From contig JAANBB010000080.1 in assembly GCA_014621425.1 (NCBI GenBank), positions 1 through 64,000 of the forward strand: a stretch of DNA of 64,000 nucleotides, written 5' to 3'. Source of the stretch: Cylindrodendrum hubeiense. Taxonomy: Eukaryota; Ascomycota; Sordariomycetes; Hypocreales; Nectriaceae. Below are positions 11,564-20,976 of the stretch, piece after piece. The notes beneath the pieces were generated by a model, which saw only the letters and a list, made by a program, of their open reading frames with translations, was not told where the DNA came from and did not search any database. Numbering within the stretch: the stretch's first letter is position 1; each line of letters opens with the position of its first letter. Both the position numbers and the translations under genes were made by a program.

Positions 11564-13153
11564 TTAATCCCAGTACCTGATTTCACCGTCCATGCCTGCT
11601 GTCACCACCTTGCTAGTTTCCTGCGGGTTCCACTTGACGCAGGTGATGGCCTGGTTGCCTGCCTTCAGCTTATGGTACATCTTGCATGTCTTCCAGTCCC
11701 AGAAGCACACGTAGCCCGCTGAGTCACCCGAAGCCAAGAACTGACCATCTGGACTGCAGTCCAGATCAATAGCCAAGCCTGCGTTGTTGTGTCCGCGATA
11801 GCTTTTCTTCCGGTTTTGTCGGAACTTGTCGTTGGCGCCATAGACAAGGATCTGGTTGTCGGAGCTCTGATAGGCGACATATTTGCCGCTTGGGTGGGGA
11901 GCAGCGCGCGTCATTGGGTACATGTCCGGCTCTGCAATATACTTGATAGGGACGGGAATGTTGTAGTCCCATGCTCGGAGCGACTTGTCGTCGGATGTGG
12001 TCATAAAGCGGCGGTTGTCATCGACAAAGATGATGGTGTTGATGGCTGCCAAATGATGGTCGTACTCCTGCACCACCTCGTTGGGGGTTCGGATATCAAA
12101 CTGAACAATCTTCTTGTCCGACATACCAGCCAAGAACTCGTTGGAGTGCTCAGGATCCGGGTTGAACTTGACCACGTGAGGCGTCTTGCCAGTCGTGAAC
12201 TTGCTGATACACACACCCTTCTCAGTGTCCCAAAGCTTCATCATACGATCATACGAAGAAGACAGGAACTGAGTGCCAGAGGCATTGAAGCAAATATCGG
12301 AGATGGCCTTGGAGTGGCCAGAGTACGTGCGCAGCAGCTCGCGATCGTGGAATACATCGAAGATCTTGACTGTGGTGTCGGCGCTGGCTGATAGGAGCAG
12401 GTGGGCAGAGTTGGGGAAGAAGCGCAGGGCAGTAACCGCCTTGGTGTGGTTCTTCCAGGAGTGAATCTGCTTTTTGGGGATGTAGTTGGTGACGCTTCCA
12501 ATCTCCTTTCGCAGGTCGATGTCCAGATCCAGGGGAACATGCATGTACGTCCTGCCCTGGTAATCGTACTCGGCAGATCCGTGGAATGTCGTCGTTTCGT
12601 CGCCCATCTCCTCGACCTCCTTTCTCCGCGCCAAAGCTCCAGCTGGTGCTTGAAGCACCGTTCCGCTCTCAACAACATCCTCCTCCTCTTCCACGATCTC
12701 GTATTCCTCGTCGCTGGCGAGCTCCTCGTCCTCTCCCACCACCTCGTACTCGGTCCGATTGTATTTGGCCCATGGCCCGACGTAAGAGCCGGGGCCTTCC
12801 GCAATGGTTGCGTCGCCCTTCTTGTCCCTCCCGGCGCGTATCCGTGCAGCTTCTGCCTTGGCCTCTGCGCTGGTTTGGTGCTCTCTTTCCGGGCCGCCTT
12901 TCCTTTCGATTGCTCGGTGCTTGCTTCGGAAGGTGTATTCGCTGACGAAGGTCTCCTCGGCGTGACCGGTGAGGATGTTCTTGCGCTTCAGAACATTTGA
13001 GTCGTCTTTGAACGGGTTCGCGGGACCGAGTTGGGGGCGCGACAGATCTTCAGCTGTGTAGGGTACTACAGCGTGATTAGGCCCTTCCTGCTCTCGAATG
13101 ATGAGCGCATCCTGCGGCGCCATATTAGGCGGGTATTCGCCGAAGTCCGCCAT
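11564..13153 (-). CDS. prp17: Pre-mRNA-processing factor 17 (WD40, spliceosome)
   Basis: Single exon, 529 aa from the ATG at 13153 (MADFGEYPPNM...). Seventeen in-frame codons upstream begin at another ATG but look like leader. The N-terminal half is charged and includes GPGSYVGPWAKY and a long Glu-rich stretch. The C-terminal half holds WD40 repeats (KIFDVFHDRELLRTYSGH, KLWDTEKGVCISKF, RAWDYNIP, CFWDWKTCKMYHKL) ending GMDGEIRYWD. This order and these motifs match Prp17/Cdc40, which acts in the second catalytic step of splicing. It is convergent with the ADP-ribosyltransferase gene, whose stop lies about 150 bp away. Confidence 0.93.
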   Translation of the reverse strand: MADFGEYPPNMAPQDALIIREQEGPNHAVVPYTAEDLSRPQLGPANPFKDDSNVLKRKNILTGHAEETFVSEYTFRSKHRAIERKGGPEREHQTSAEAKAEAARIRAGRDKKGDATIAEGPGSYVGPWAKYNRTEYEVVGEDEELASDEEYEIVEEEEDVVESGTVLQAPAGALARRKEVEEMGDETTTFHGSAEYDYQGRTYMHVPLDLDIDLRKEIGSVTNYIPKKQIHSWKNHTKAVTALRFFPNSAHLLLSASADTTVKIFDVFHDRELLRTYSGHSKAISDICFNASGTQFLSSSYDRMMKLWDTEKGVCISKFTTGKTPHVVKFNPDPEHSNEFLAGMSDKKIVQFDIRTPNEVVQEYDHHLAAINTIIFVDDNRRFMTTSDDKSLRAWDYNIPVPIKYIAEPDMYPMTRAAPHPSGKYVAYQSSDNQILVYGANDKFRQNRKKSYRGHNNAGLAIDLDCSPDGQFLASGDSAGYVCFWDWKTCKMYHKLKAGNQAITCVKWNPQETSKVVTAGMDGEIRYWD

Positions 13154-13750
13154 TGTGAGTGATGTGGAGGGTTGATGTTTAAGTTTTCTCGAGCGCGACG
13201 TCACAAGCCGGCGGGTTGACGGCCCAGCGATCGCGACCGCTGAAGCTTGAAAAAAGGACAGTCACGTGACAACGAACTATTTGAAATGCGCCAAGATGAA
13301 CCTTGGAAAAGAAAACGGGCCGTGTACCGCCAGATAAGATTAGACAACTTGTATTGAGTATTATCGCATGCAGTTGCTTATTTTGATCGTTACTCAATTA
13401 TCATGCCAGGATGTTGACCGAACAAATGGCGAGGAAGCAACAAAAGTGCCTAGCTCGCACAAACCAGCCCGTAGACAACCTAGCCGCCAAGAAATAATCA
13501 ACCAGAGCGCCATCCGGCATGATAGCACATTATATACGCCAAGCCCGCCTCTTTAGAAATGTCGTCAATCTATGCCATCTTCGACTCGTTATGTACTGCA
13601 TCAGCAGACTCCTCTCCTCGTCGCGCGACTTGCCCAGTCGGCGCTGCTCGAGCTTGATTTGCACGCTAAAAGCACTCCTAACCCACCCTGCTAGCCACAG
13701 ATATTCTCTGGAGCGAGTCAGGTACCGGTTCGAAATTCGGTCGCGAGCGC
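13154..13750. other. Upstream of PRP17 and 3' flank of ERV14
   Basis: 0.6 kb with no recognisable coding sequence. It should contain the PRP17 promoter and the ERV14 3' UTR. A GGTTCGAAATTC string near 13728 resembles a tRNA B box, but no cloverleaf surrounds it. Confidence 0.45.
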
Positions 13751-14395
13751 TTAGGAGGACTCGTCTCGGATGAGGGCCACAATCATGCTGTAGAGGTAGA
13801 AGAAGAACATGATGAGGTGGAAGCCCAGCTTGAAGAAAGACTCCTGCAATGCGGTTAGAACTGCGCAAACCCGTTGGAACCAGTATCGCTTACCTTCTTG
13901 TGAACGTTGAGCTTGCGGAAGATCTCGGTGGCGTCGAGCAAGTGAGTGTTGTCGACGATCCTACGATCATGTTAGTCCAGCGCCGATAAAGCAAACGAAT
14001 CGCAAACGTACTTCTTGACGTTCCAGGCCAGGAGAGGCAGGTTGAGGATCAGAGGGACCCAGTATCCGTTGATGAGGAAGAGGAAGGTCAGGAAGCCGTG
14101 AACGGCGGCCTCGGGAATGATGTAGGTGTTGAGTCGGTTGCAGAGATCAATGGGGTTGATGTAATCGCTGTAGAAGACGAGGTCAGCTCTTGAGTCCACA
14201 GGGTCGAGTCGGCGAGTCGTCGACATTGAGGGTGCGCATCCCTCGGGCGCAGATTCTGGCGGCGAGGCGGCAGGGCAGGGTTGCGACGTACCACTCAAGA
14301 TCGCTGTACATGATGGTGAAGAAAACCTGCAGGAAGAGGTTGACGGCGTTGATCAACACCGACAGCAGGAACAGCCATGCTTCTCCGGACATCAT
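13751..14395 (-). CDS. erv14: Erv14/cornichon COPII cargo receptor
   Basis: Four exons on the minus strand: 14395-14292, 14167-14012, 13960-13894 and 13843-13751 (introns 124, 51 and 50 nt), 139 aa, or 138 from the second of two adjacent ATGs. The spliced protein reads [20 protein letters not shown]..., then [17 protein letters not shown], then a [21 protein letters not shown] segment, ending [10 protein letters not shown]. Three hydrophobic segments and the [13 protein letters not shown] motif are the hallmark of Erv14/cornichon, which loads transmembrane cargo into COPII vesicles at the ER. Length matches the family. Each splice restores the conserved frame. Confidence 0.95.
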
Positions 14396-15458
14396 CTTGA
14401 CGGATTTTGCGGGGGGAGCGGTAAGGGTGCGAAGGTTGGACTATCTCGTCGAGGACAGCTGTTCGGGGGAGCTCGGTGAGAAGCTCTGTCTGCGCGCGGG
14501 CAAGGGCGAATGGGGCGGTCGGCTGGTAGAAAAGGGCGGCGGGTTGGAGATGTGAGGGAAAAAGACGTGGCCTTGCTGCGGGATCAAGGGCGAGTGCGTG
14601 GTGTCGGCTGGTGGTGTCCTAAGGCGGGAACCGAGGGTGGGGAGAAGAGAGAATTGTGGTGGCGGGCAACGGATGGTGTGGTGGTGGTGGTGAGTTTGGT
14701 GCACTGCAAGTGGAGAGGCCGAAGGTGGAGGGAGCAGGTGCGCCAGTGGTCGTGGCCTTGCCTGGATGGAAGCGCTAATAGCGGCGATGATGGAAGAGGC
14801 TCGCTGCCGGGTGCTGCTCTCAAGCCTTGCGCCCTTGCCCGGCAAGCCTCGTTAGGCAAATGCCCATGCTCAGTGGCTCAGTGGCTCGGTGGCGGGTGGC
14901 GGGTGGCGCGTGCCCCTGGATATCCCTCGATATGGCTGGATCTGGCTAGAGACGGTAAGTGTGGCTGGGGGGTCGTGGCCTCTCAAGCCTCTGCAGAAAT
15001 GCGCATGGTTGCCATTTTTTTCTTCCCGTCTGCTCGCAGCTCAGACATGGATTAGGTTGTGCCATTTGCGTCACACGACATGGCTGCATCCGGGGCCCCA
15101 CGCTTCCAGCCCGTCTGGTGAAGTCCGTCTGGTGAAGCCCGTCAGGTCCAGTCCGTCTAGTGCCATCTCCAGTCTGCCTTCATGTACGGTCAACCCGACC
15201 AAATCGACCTGGTGGAACCCGTTGACACAATCTAGAAGCCATCCATCCGCTGCTGGTAATAATGTTTCTGAATATTACCATGTCTACATTCCTAACCTCA
15301 CTCAACTCCCGCCGACCATGGTGTGTGTGCTTGTTCGCAACCACCCAACTCCAGCACATGCCTCCCATGATACGATACATTTATCACTCATGCTATTCGC
15401 TAACCCCAAACTCCTCAGACTTGTACATATCCATTGTGGCATTTTGGTCCGGTCTAGT
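14396..15458. other. Upstream of ERV14 and 3' flank of MAP1
   Basis: 1.06 kb with no recognised gene. It includes G-rich GGTGGTGGTGG and GGCGGGTGGCGGG runs (about 14680 and 14890) and a short tandem repeat at 15110-15162. Open frames here are compositional. Confidence 0.45.
15110..15162. repeat. CCGTCTGGTGAAGT-like tandem repeat
   Basis: Four degenerate copies of a 13-15 base unit, (C/T)CCGTC(T/A)GGTGAAG, lie in the 3' flank of MAP1. No coding role is apparent. Confidence 0.65.
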
Positions 15459-16852
15459 TTAGGTGGCCTTCGCGGCCTCGACCTCGGTGCCGGGCCGAGC
15501 AACGGGACCTCCGGGGGAGTTCTCCAGTCTCGCTGTCAAGACTTCGACGCCATCTTCGGTAACTAGTAGAGTGTGCTCTGGACGGAAGTTAGCGCACGTA
15601 CATCGCCCGGGAATCATGAGGGTATTCTTACCAAACTGAGCAGTCAACTTGCCGTCGATGGTCGTGCTCGTCCAGTTATCGGGCCAGGTAATGTCTCGGT
15701 ACTTGCCTAGCGCAATCATAGGCTCAATCGTAAAGGTCATGCCGGGCTTGCACTCGCCGACAGTCTTGTTCTTGGCGTAGTGGGGGACGTTGGGAGGGGA
15801 GTGGAAGAGCTTTCCGACACCATGGCCACAGTAAGTGCGGATGACGCTGCAGTTTTGCTTCTTGGAATGCTTCTCGATGATGTTTCCAAACTCTCGCACC
15901 AAAACTCCAGGTTTCACAGCCTTAATAGACTCCTCCAAACACTCTCGGGCCGTCTCAACCACACGGACGGTATCGGGATCGGCCTTTGCCTTGTCGCCGA
16001 TGTAGTAGGTCTCGTTCAGATCCGCGTGGTATCCCTCGTGGTAGAGAGACACGTCAATGTTCAAGATGTCGCCATCAACGAGAACACGCTGATCGGGAAT
16101 GCCGTGGCAGATGACTTCGTTGATCGATGTGCAGCATGACTTGGGGAAGTTGTTGTAGTTCAAGGGCGACGGGTAAGACTACCTCTCGTGTTAGTGCCGA
16201 ATTCTAGATACCTGGGATGCCAAGGAAACCCAAGGCAGTGCGCAATACTCACGTTTCGCTCGATACAAGCCTTGTGGACAATCTCGTCAATGTAGTCAGT
16301 CGTAACGCCCGGTTGAGCAGCAGCGGCCGCAAGGTCGAGCACCTCTCGCGCAAGTCGGCAGCTCTTGCGCATGGCATCCTGGCCCGCCTTGTCGAGGATG
16401 TCAATCTTGTTGCGGCTGGCGATCGTGCGGCTGTACCTGGGGTTACCGTCCTGCCACCAGACAGGGTGAGGGATCGACTTGGGCAGCGTGCGGTGGGGAG
16501 AGAGAGGATAGACGGGTCGCAGAGTGCCGCTGTACGGGTAGTTGGGGAACGGGTTGTAAGAGCCGGTAGCTGGATCTGGTCAGGTTGCTTTCGGAGGAAG
16601 AAGGTGGTGGAGGATATTACTTTGCGACTTGTGCATTGTCTTGTGGATGCCCTGTGAAACCAGTTAGGAAGTTGCTCTCCATGGTGTAAAGCTGCGACTA
16701 CATACCCAGTTCCTCTTGAAGCAGTCCTGGGAACAGAAATAACTGTCCTTATTTCCGAGCTTCAGGCAGGTCGGGCACTGCAGAGTTCCGGCATCGTTGT
16801 CGCAGTCCGAGCCCAGGCACTTCTTCTTGGCGGGTGGTTCCGAGGTCATCAT
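15459..16852 (-). CDS. map1: Methionine aminopeptidase type 1
   Basis: Five exons on the minus strand: 16852-16706, 16651-16621 (31 nt), 16575-16253, 16178-15632 and 15577-15459, giving 388 aa. The N-terminal C6H2 zinc finger ([18 protein letters not shown]...CFKRNW) is the ribosome-associating domain found only in eukaryotic type 1 enzymes. The pita-bread catalytic domain shows the five metal ligands in context: NIDVSL, HADLNET, CGHGVG, FTIEPM and QFEHTLL. It removes initiator Met co-translationally in the cytosol. The last intron (54 nt) sits inside QFEHTLL. The 45-nt intron removes an in-frame TGA. It is divergent from the kynurenine monooxygenase gene. Confidence 0.95.
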
Positions 16853-17330
16853 GTCGGTCGTTGGTGGAGGGGCAGAATCGTCGAGGAGGATCGTGAGGGA
16901 TGTATGTGTGAGGGATGTATGTGTGAGGGCGAGAGGGGGGGTTTTAAGAAATAAAGAGGAACGAGCTTCTTTTAGTGTAAGAAATGTCCCCTGTGGAAAA
17001 GCGGTGTCTTGGTCAAGCTACCGTAGGTCTGTGGCCGAGCTTTGAAGTTTTGTCGTACAACTTTTGGGAGCAAAAGATCGGCTCTCCGCCGTGGTGGTGG
17101 GCTTGGTGGGGCTCATCGGGGCCTCCACCACCGAGTTAGCCGGAGGCAAATATGCATCTAAAGGGGAGTTATTGTAAAGGCGCGCCCTTTCCCCGGTTTC
17201 TTATCTTATCGGAACCCTAGCCGCCCCAATCCAAGTCCGTCCAAGTCCGTCGCAGCCATGTCGCAAGCGCAAATGTGGCTCGAGTTCGAAAGGGTTGTTT
17301 CCGTTCGTCCTTGACAACATCCGATCAACC
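16853..17330. promoter_or_regulatory. Shared upstream region of MAP1 and KMO
   Basis: 478 bp between two divergent start codons, so both promoters must lie here or overlap. It holds two copies of GAGGGATGTATGTGT (about 16893-16926) and an inverted pair GGTGGTGG/CCACCACC (about 17091-17130). No defined factor site is claimed. Confidence 0.5.
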
Positions 17331-19177
17331 ATGGGAAAACCTCAGAAAATTGTCGTCGTCGGCGCGGGGCCTGTCGGGTCCCTGGCAGCTTTGTATGCTG
17401 CGCAGAGGGGACATGACGTCGAGGTCTATGAGTTACGGCCTGGTAAGTCTCTGGTTTCTGGTTTCTATTGAGCCCTGACTCAACCAACTCCTTGCGACTC
17501 CCTCGACTCTTCGCAATTGACTCAATGGTTGCCAGGGCAAGTGCCCCAGGGTAGAGGACAGCTTCAATGCCCAGGAAACATGTTTCACCCTCCGTTTCAT
17601 ACACTTCGAACGACATTCCAAGTGAGAATTGCTTCATGTCACTAATTGGTTCAAGACCTCCGCGACCCTAGCACTATCCCACTCAACTTCACTAAATCCA
17701 TCAACCTTGCTATTTCAGAGCGCGGAATCAACGCAATGCGCCATGCTGGCCAACCCGGTCTCCTGGAGCATGTCATGGCTACTACTATTCCCATGAGAGG
17801 ACGTATGATTCACGGAAGGCGACCAAATGGGGCATTGTTCGAACAATCCCAAGACTACGACGCCAAGGGCAGGGTAAGAAAATTACCTCAAAGCGTTGGT
17901 GGTGGCGTTTATGCTGACGCAATCAACTCAGGCTATTCATGCCATCGACAGAGCAGGCCTCAACAAGCGGGTCCTCGACATCCTGGATGATATGCCCAAT
18001 GTCAAGTTGTTCTTTAACCACAAGCTTACAGGCGCCGACTATCGCTCATGCAGAGCCTGGTTCGAGGTTCAGGACAGTCATTTAGACGACAACTCCCGTG
18101 ACAAGGAGATTGACATCCCGTTCGATCTGATGATTGGAGCCGATGGCGCACATTCCGCTGTTCGCTACCACTTGATGAAGTTCACGCGAATGAATTACCA
18201 GCAGGAGTACATTGACACCCTATGGTGCGAATTCCAGCTTAAACCCGTCCCCACCAAGGAATCGGCCGATCCTCTATCGAAATTCAAGATTTCTCCCAAC
18301 CACTTACACATCTGGCCTGGCAAGGATTTCATGTTTATCGCAATTCCAAGTGATGTAAGTCGCGTTTTGCTTGCATTTCACATTGCTTTGCTGACGCTTA
18401 TACAAGGACGGTTCCTTTACGTGCACGCTATTTATGCCGAGCAAGGACTTTTCGGATCTTGAAAGTAACCCATCCAACCTGCCGGTATTCTTCGATCAGC
18501 ATTTTCCCGGCGTTACCAGCCTGATTCCAGCCGAAGAGCTTATTCAGTCCTTCAAATCAAACCCCCATCTGCCACTCATCAGCCTGAAGTGCAAGCCATA
18601 CCACTATGGATCCTCTTGCGTTGTTGTCGGAGACGCCGCCCACGCTATGGTCCCATTCTACGGACAAGGCATGAATGCGGGCATGGAGGATGTGCGAATC
18701 CTGTTTTCAATTCTCGACAAGCACGCCCAGATGGACGAGACCAACGATCCGGCCAGCGATGCGACTACCTCGACAACGCCCGCCTTCCAACGGTCTCTCG
18801 CTCTCGCCGAGTATTCCGCTATCCGCCCGGCCGACGCCCACGCTATCAACGACCTCGCACTGCAGAACTACGTGGAGATGCGAGCATCCGTTCTTTCCAC
18901 TCGGTACCGATTGCGGAAGTTCCTGGAGGAGTTCATGAGCGTTCAGTTCCCCACTCTTGGCTGGCAGACCAAGTACGCAAGAGTTAGCTTTAGCAACGAG
19001 GGGTACTTGGATGTCATTCGGAAGAGCGACGCCCAAGGCAGGACGCTTGTGCGGAGCTTCTTTGCTCTGGTAGCAAGCCCGTTTGCTGTCACAGCGGCTA
19101 TTCTTGGTTACAAGTACCGACGGTCACTTGGCAATGTCCTTCACGCCTTGCGAACAGTGGCGGAGGGACACCCGTAA
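17331..19177 (+). CDS. bna4: Kynurenine 3-monooxygenase
   Basis: Four exons: 17331-17442, 17656-17873, 17932-18354 and 18407-19177, giving 507 aa. The N-terminal Rossmann motif [13 protein letters not shown] (residues 8-20) binds [16 protein letters not shown] is the class A monooxygenase DG motif. [20 protein letters not shown] is the second FAD/NADPH contact. [10 protein letters not shown] and the hydrophobic C-terminal segment ([18 protein letters not shown]) are typical of KMO, an outer mitochondrial membrane enzyme. It converts kynurenine to 3-hydroxykynurenine in de novo NAD+ synthesis from tryptophan. Intron 1 is long (213 nt). The next exon restores [20 protein letters not shown], so I see no missing exon. 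Confidence 0.94.
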
Positions 19178-20156
19178 CTTAAGTAAGCGAGGGTTCATTG
19201 CTCGCTCCTGTTTCTTGCACGGCATTGTTCGAGAATTTAAAATGACATCTTGGCCAATGTATAAAAAATGGACTAGTCCTTCCTACAGCACTTACATTGT
19301 ACGATAGAAAGAAAAAAAGCGCTTCTTGGCTATTGGGCAACATGGTCAGCCACCCTCGGGTTAACGGAACGGGGATCAAGCCTTGTACAATCACAACAGG
19401 CTCATGATCAATGGCAGCACCAGTTCTGAATATTCTTGCCAGACCAAATCCACTCAAATAATTGCTTGGTGATTTCGTCTCCATTAAACAGTACTCCGTA
19501 GTATTTGTAGTCTGCATGGCACGATCCAAACGACGAGGCATATCAAGCAGAGACGATGGTTGCAATGACCACCCAATCTTCAAAATTTTATTCTCAGAAA
19601 ATGTACAAATAATAAGCAACTCAGTAAGGAATCCAACATGATCGAAATTCAGTCTTGGGAAATAAAATGAGAGGGAACCAAGAGTGTGCACGATGAAGGC
19701 ACAGTATATATTATGCATCAAAGCATCATTCGTCGCACGTGCATATTGTGTTGGTGTTGACCAGCTTAGTCATGCCTCATCGAAAGCTCTGAAATTTTGG
19801 CGACGGCTTCTAGACGTACCACGCATCGACGACCCCCGTTGCGACACCCCAGGCGATTCATACTCCGTCGACATTCCCCGCACGGCCAGAGCCCTGCCGT
19901 TGACCAATTGACCTTATATCGGGCTGAAGGCTCTGGTGGTGGCTCCTAGGAAACATAAAGGTGAGCATCATGCTCTGGGCGGACAGCCCTCGTGATACCC
20001 CCCAACGTGGAACTACTGCTAACATGACATCTTGACAGTCCGACAGAACGAGCTGCCTATGCGATTGAATCCGATTCCCTAACGCCCTCACTACAAATAT
20101 ATTCCCTCACTCTCCACCGAATACCGCCTCGTCGAAACCCCACCCCACCACCCACG
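19178..20156. other. Intergenic region upstream of bS8m
   Basis: 0.98 kb, partly AT-rich. It includes the KMO 3' flank and the bS8m promoter. No protein or RNA gene recognised. Confidence 0.45.
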
Positions 20157-20657
20157 ATGCCGTCCATCCTCAACGTCGCGAACATGTGTTCGCACTTGCA
20201 GAACGCCTCCAAGGCGCGCCTGGGCATCACCTCGGTCAAGAACTGCAAGTTCAACCTGCACCTCGCCATGGCGCTGCACCGATCTGGCTTCTTCTCCTCC
20301 GTCTACCGCGCGGGCCCCAACCCCCCGACCCCCGAACAGATGGTCTCGGCCGTCCCCGAGGTCGTCACCAACGCAAACGTCTCCACCATGCGTCTATGGC
20401 TCGGCCTCAAGTACTGGGAGGGCAAGCCCGTTCTCTCCAACGCCAGGGCTATCAGCACCCCCAAACGTGTCTTGACCGCCGACATCCAGGAGCTCGGCCG
20501 GTTGACGAGGGGCTTCCCGACCAAGCTCAAGGGCGGTGTCGTTCCTGGGTTGAACCTGGGCGAGTGTATGTTCGTCGCTACCTCGCGAGGTGTTCTGGAG
20601 TCTCGGGAAGCTGTGGCTCGGAAAACTGGTGGTGTCTTGATGTGCCGTGTGTCATGA
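20157..20657 (+). CDS. mrps8: Mitochondrial small ribosomal subunit protein bS8m
   Basis: Intronless, 166 aa, starting MPSILNVANMCSHLQNASKA. The S8 family signature is clear: NMCSHLQNASKARLGITSV at the start, STMRLWLGLKYWEGKPVL in the middle, and GVLESREAVARKTGGVLMCR at the end. This matches mitochondrial S8 of fungi, a 16S-like rRNA-binding protein of the 37S subunit. As in other fungal bS8m there is no obvious long presequence. It is convergent with the disordered-protein gene, 319 bp downstream. Confidence 0.92.
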   Translation: MPSILNVANMCSHLQNASKARLGITSVKNCKFNLHLAMALHRSGFFSSVYRAGPNPPTPEQMVSAVPEVVTNANVSTMRLWLGLKYWEGKPVLSNARAISTPKRVLTADIQELGRLTRGFPTKLKGGVVPGLNLGECMFVATSRGVLESREAVARKTGGVLMCRVS

Positions 20658-20976
20658 ACCAGAAGATGGATCTGGTCTGCCCTGACGGGGTTATGGTTGT
20701 GGATGATAGAATGCTTCAGCGTGACACGATACTATTGGAGCCTGTACAACTAGAGGAGCCGCCCTGGCAAGGGCATTTATGTAAAAAATCTCAACATGGA
20801 TAGCTGTTGGTCACCAAACTCGTTGCACTTGATAATATGGTTGTCGATTTTCCAGTCTAAGGTAGTTAAACTCACCATTCGCCTTCGCTTTAACAGGTAT
20901 CTTATACAATAACTATAAAAAAAATATCCACCGCCTCAATGGCTTTGTTTGTTGGGATCAATCTGCCACATATCTA
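20658..20976. other. Convergent 3' flanks
   Basis: 319 bp between the stop codons of bS8m and the disordered protein. It is AT-rich, with an A-run near 20917. Nothing else seen. Confidence 0.4.

Noticed and set aside
13700..13770. tRNA-like B box (GGTTCGAAATTC)
   Set aside because: No matching A box, acceptor stem or anticodon arm could be drawn around it.
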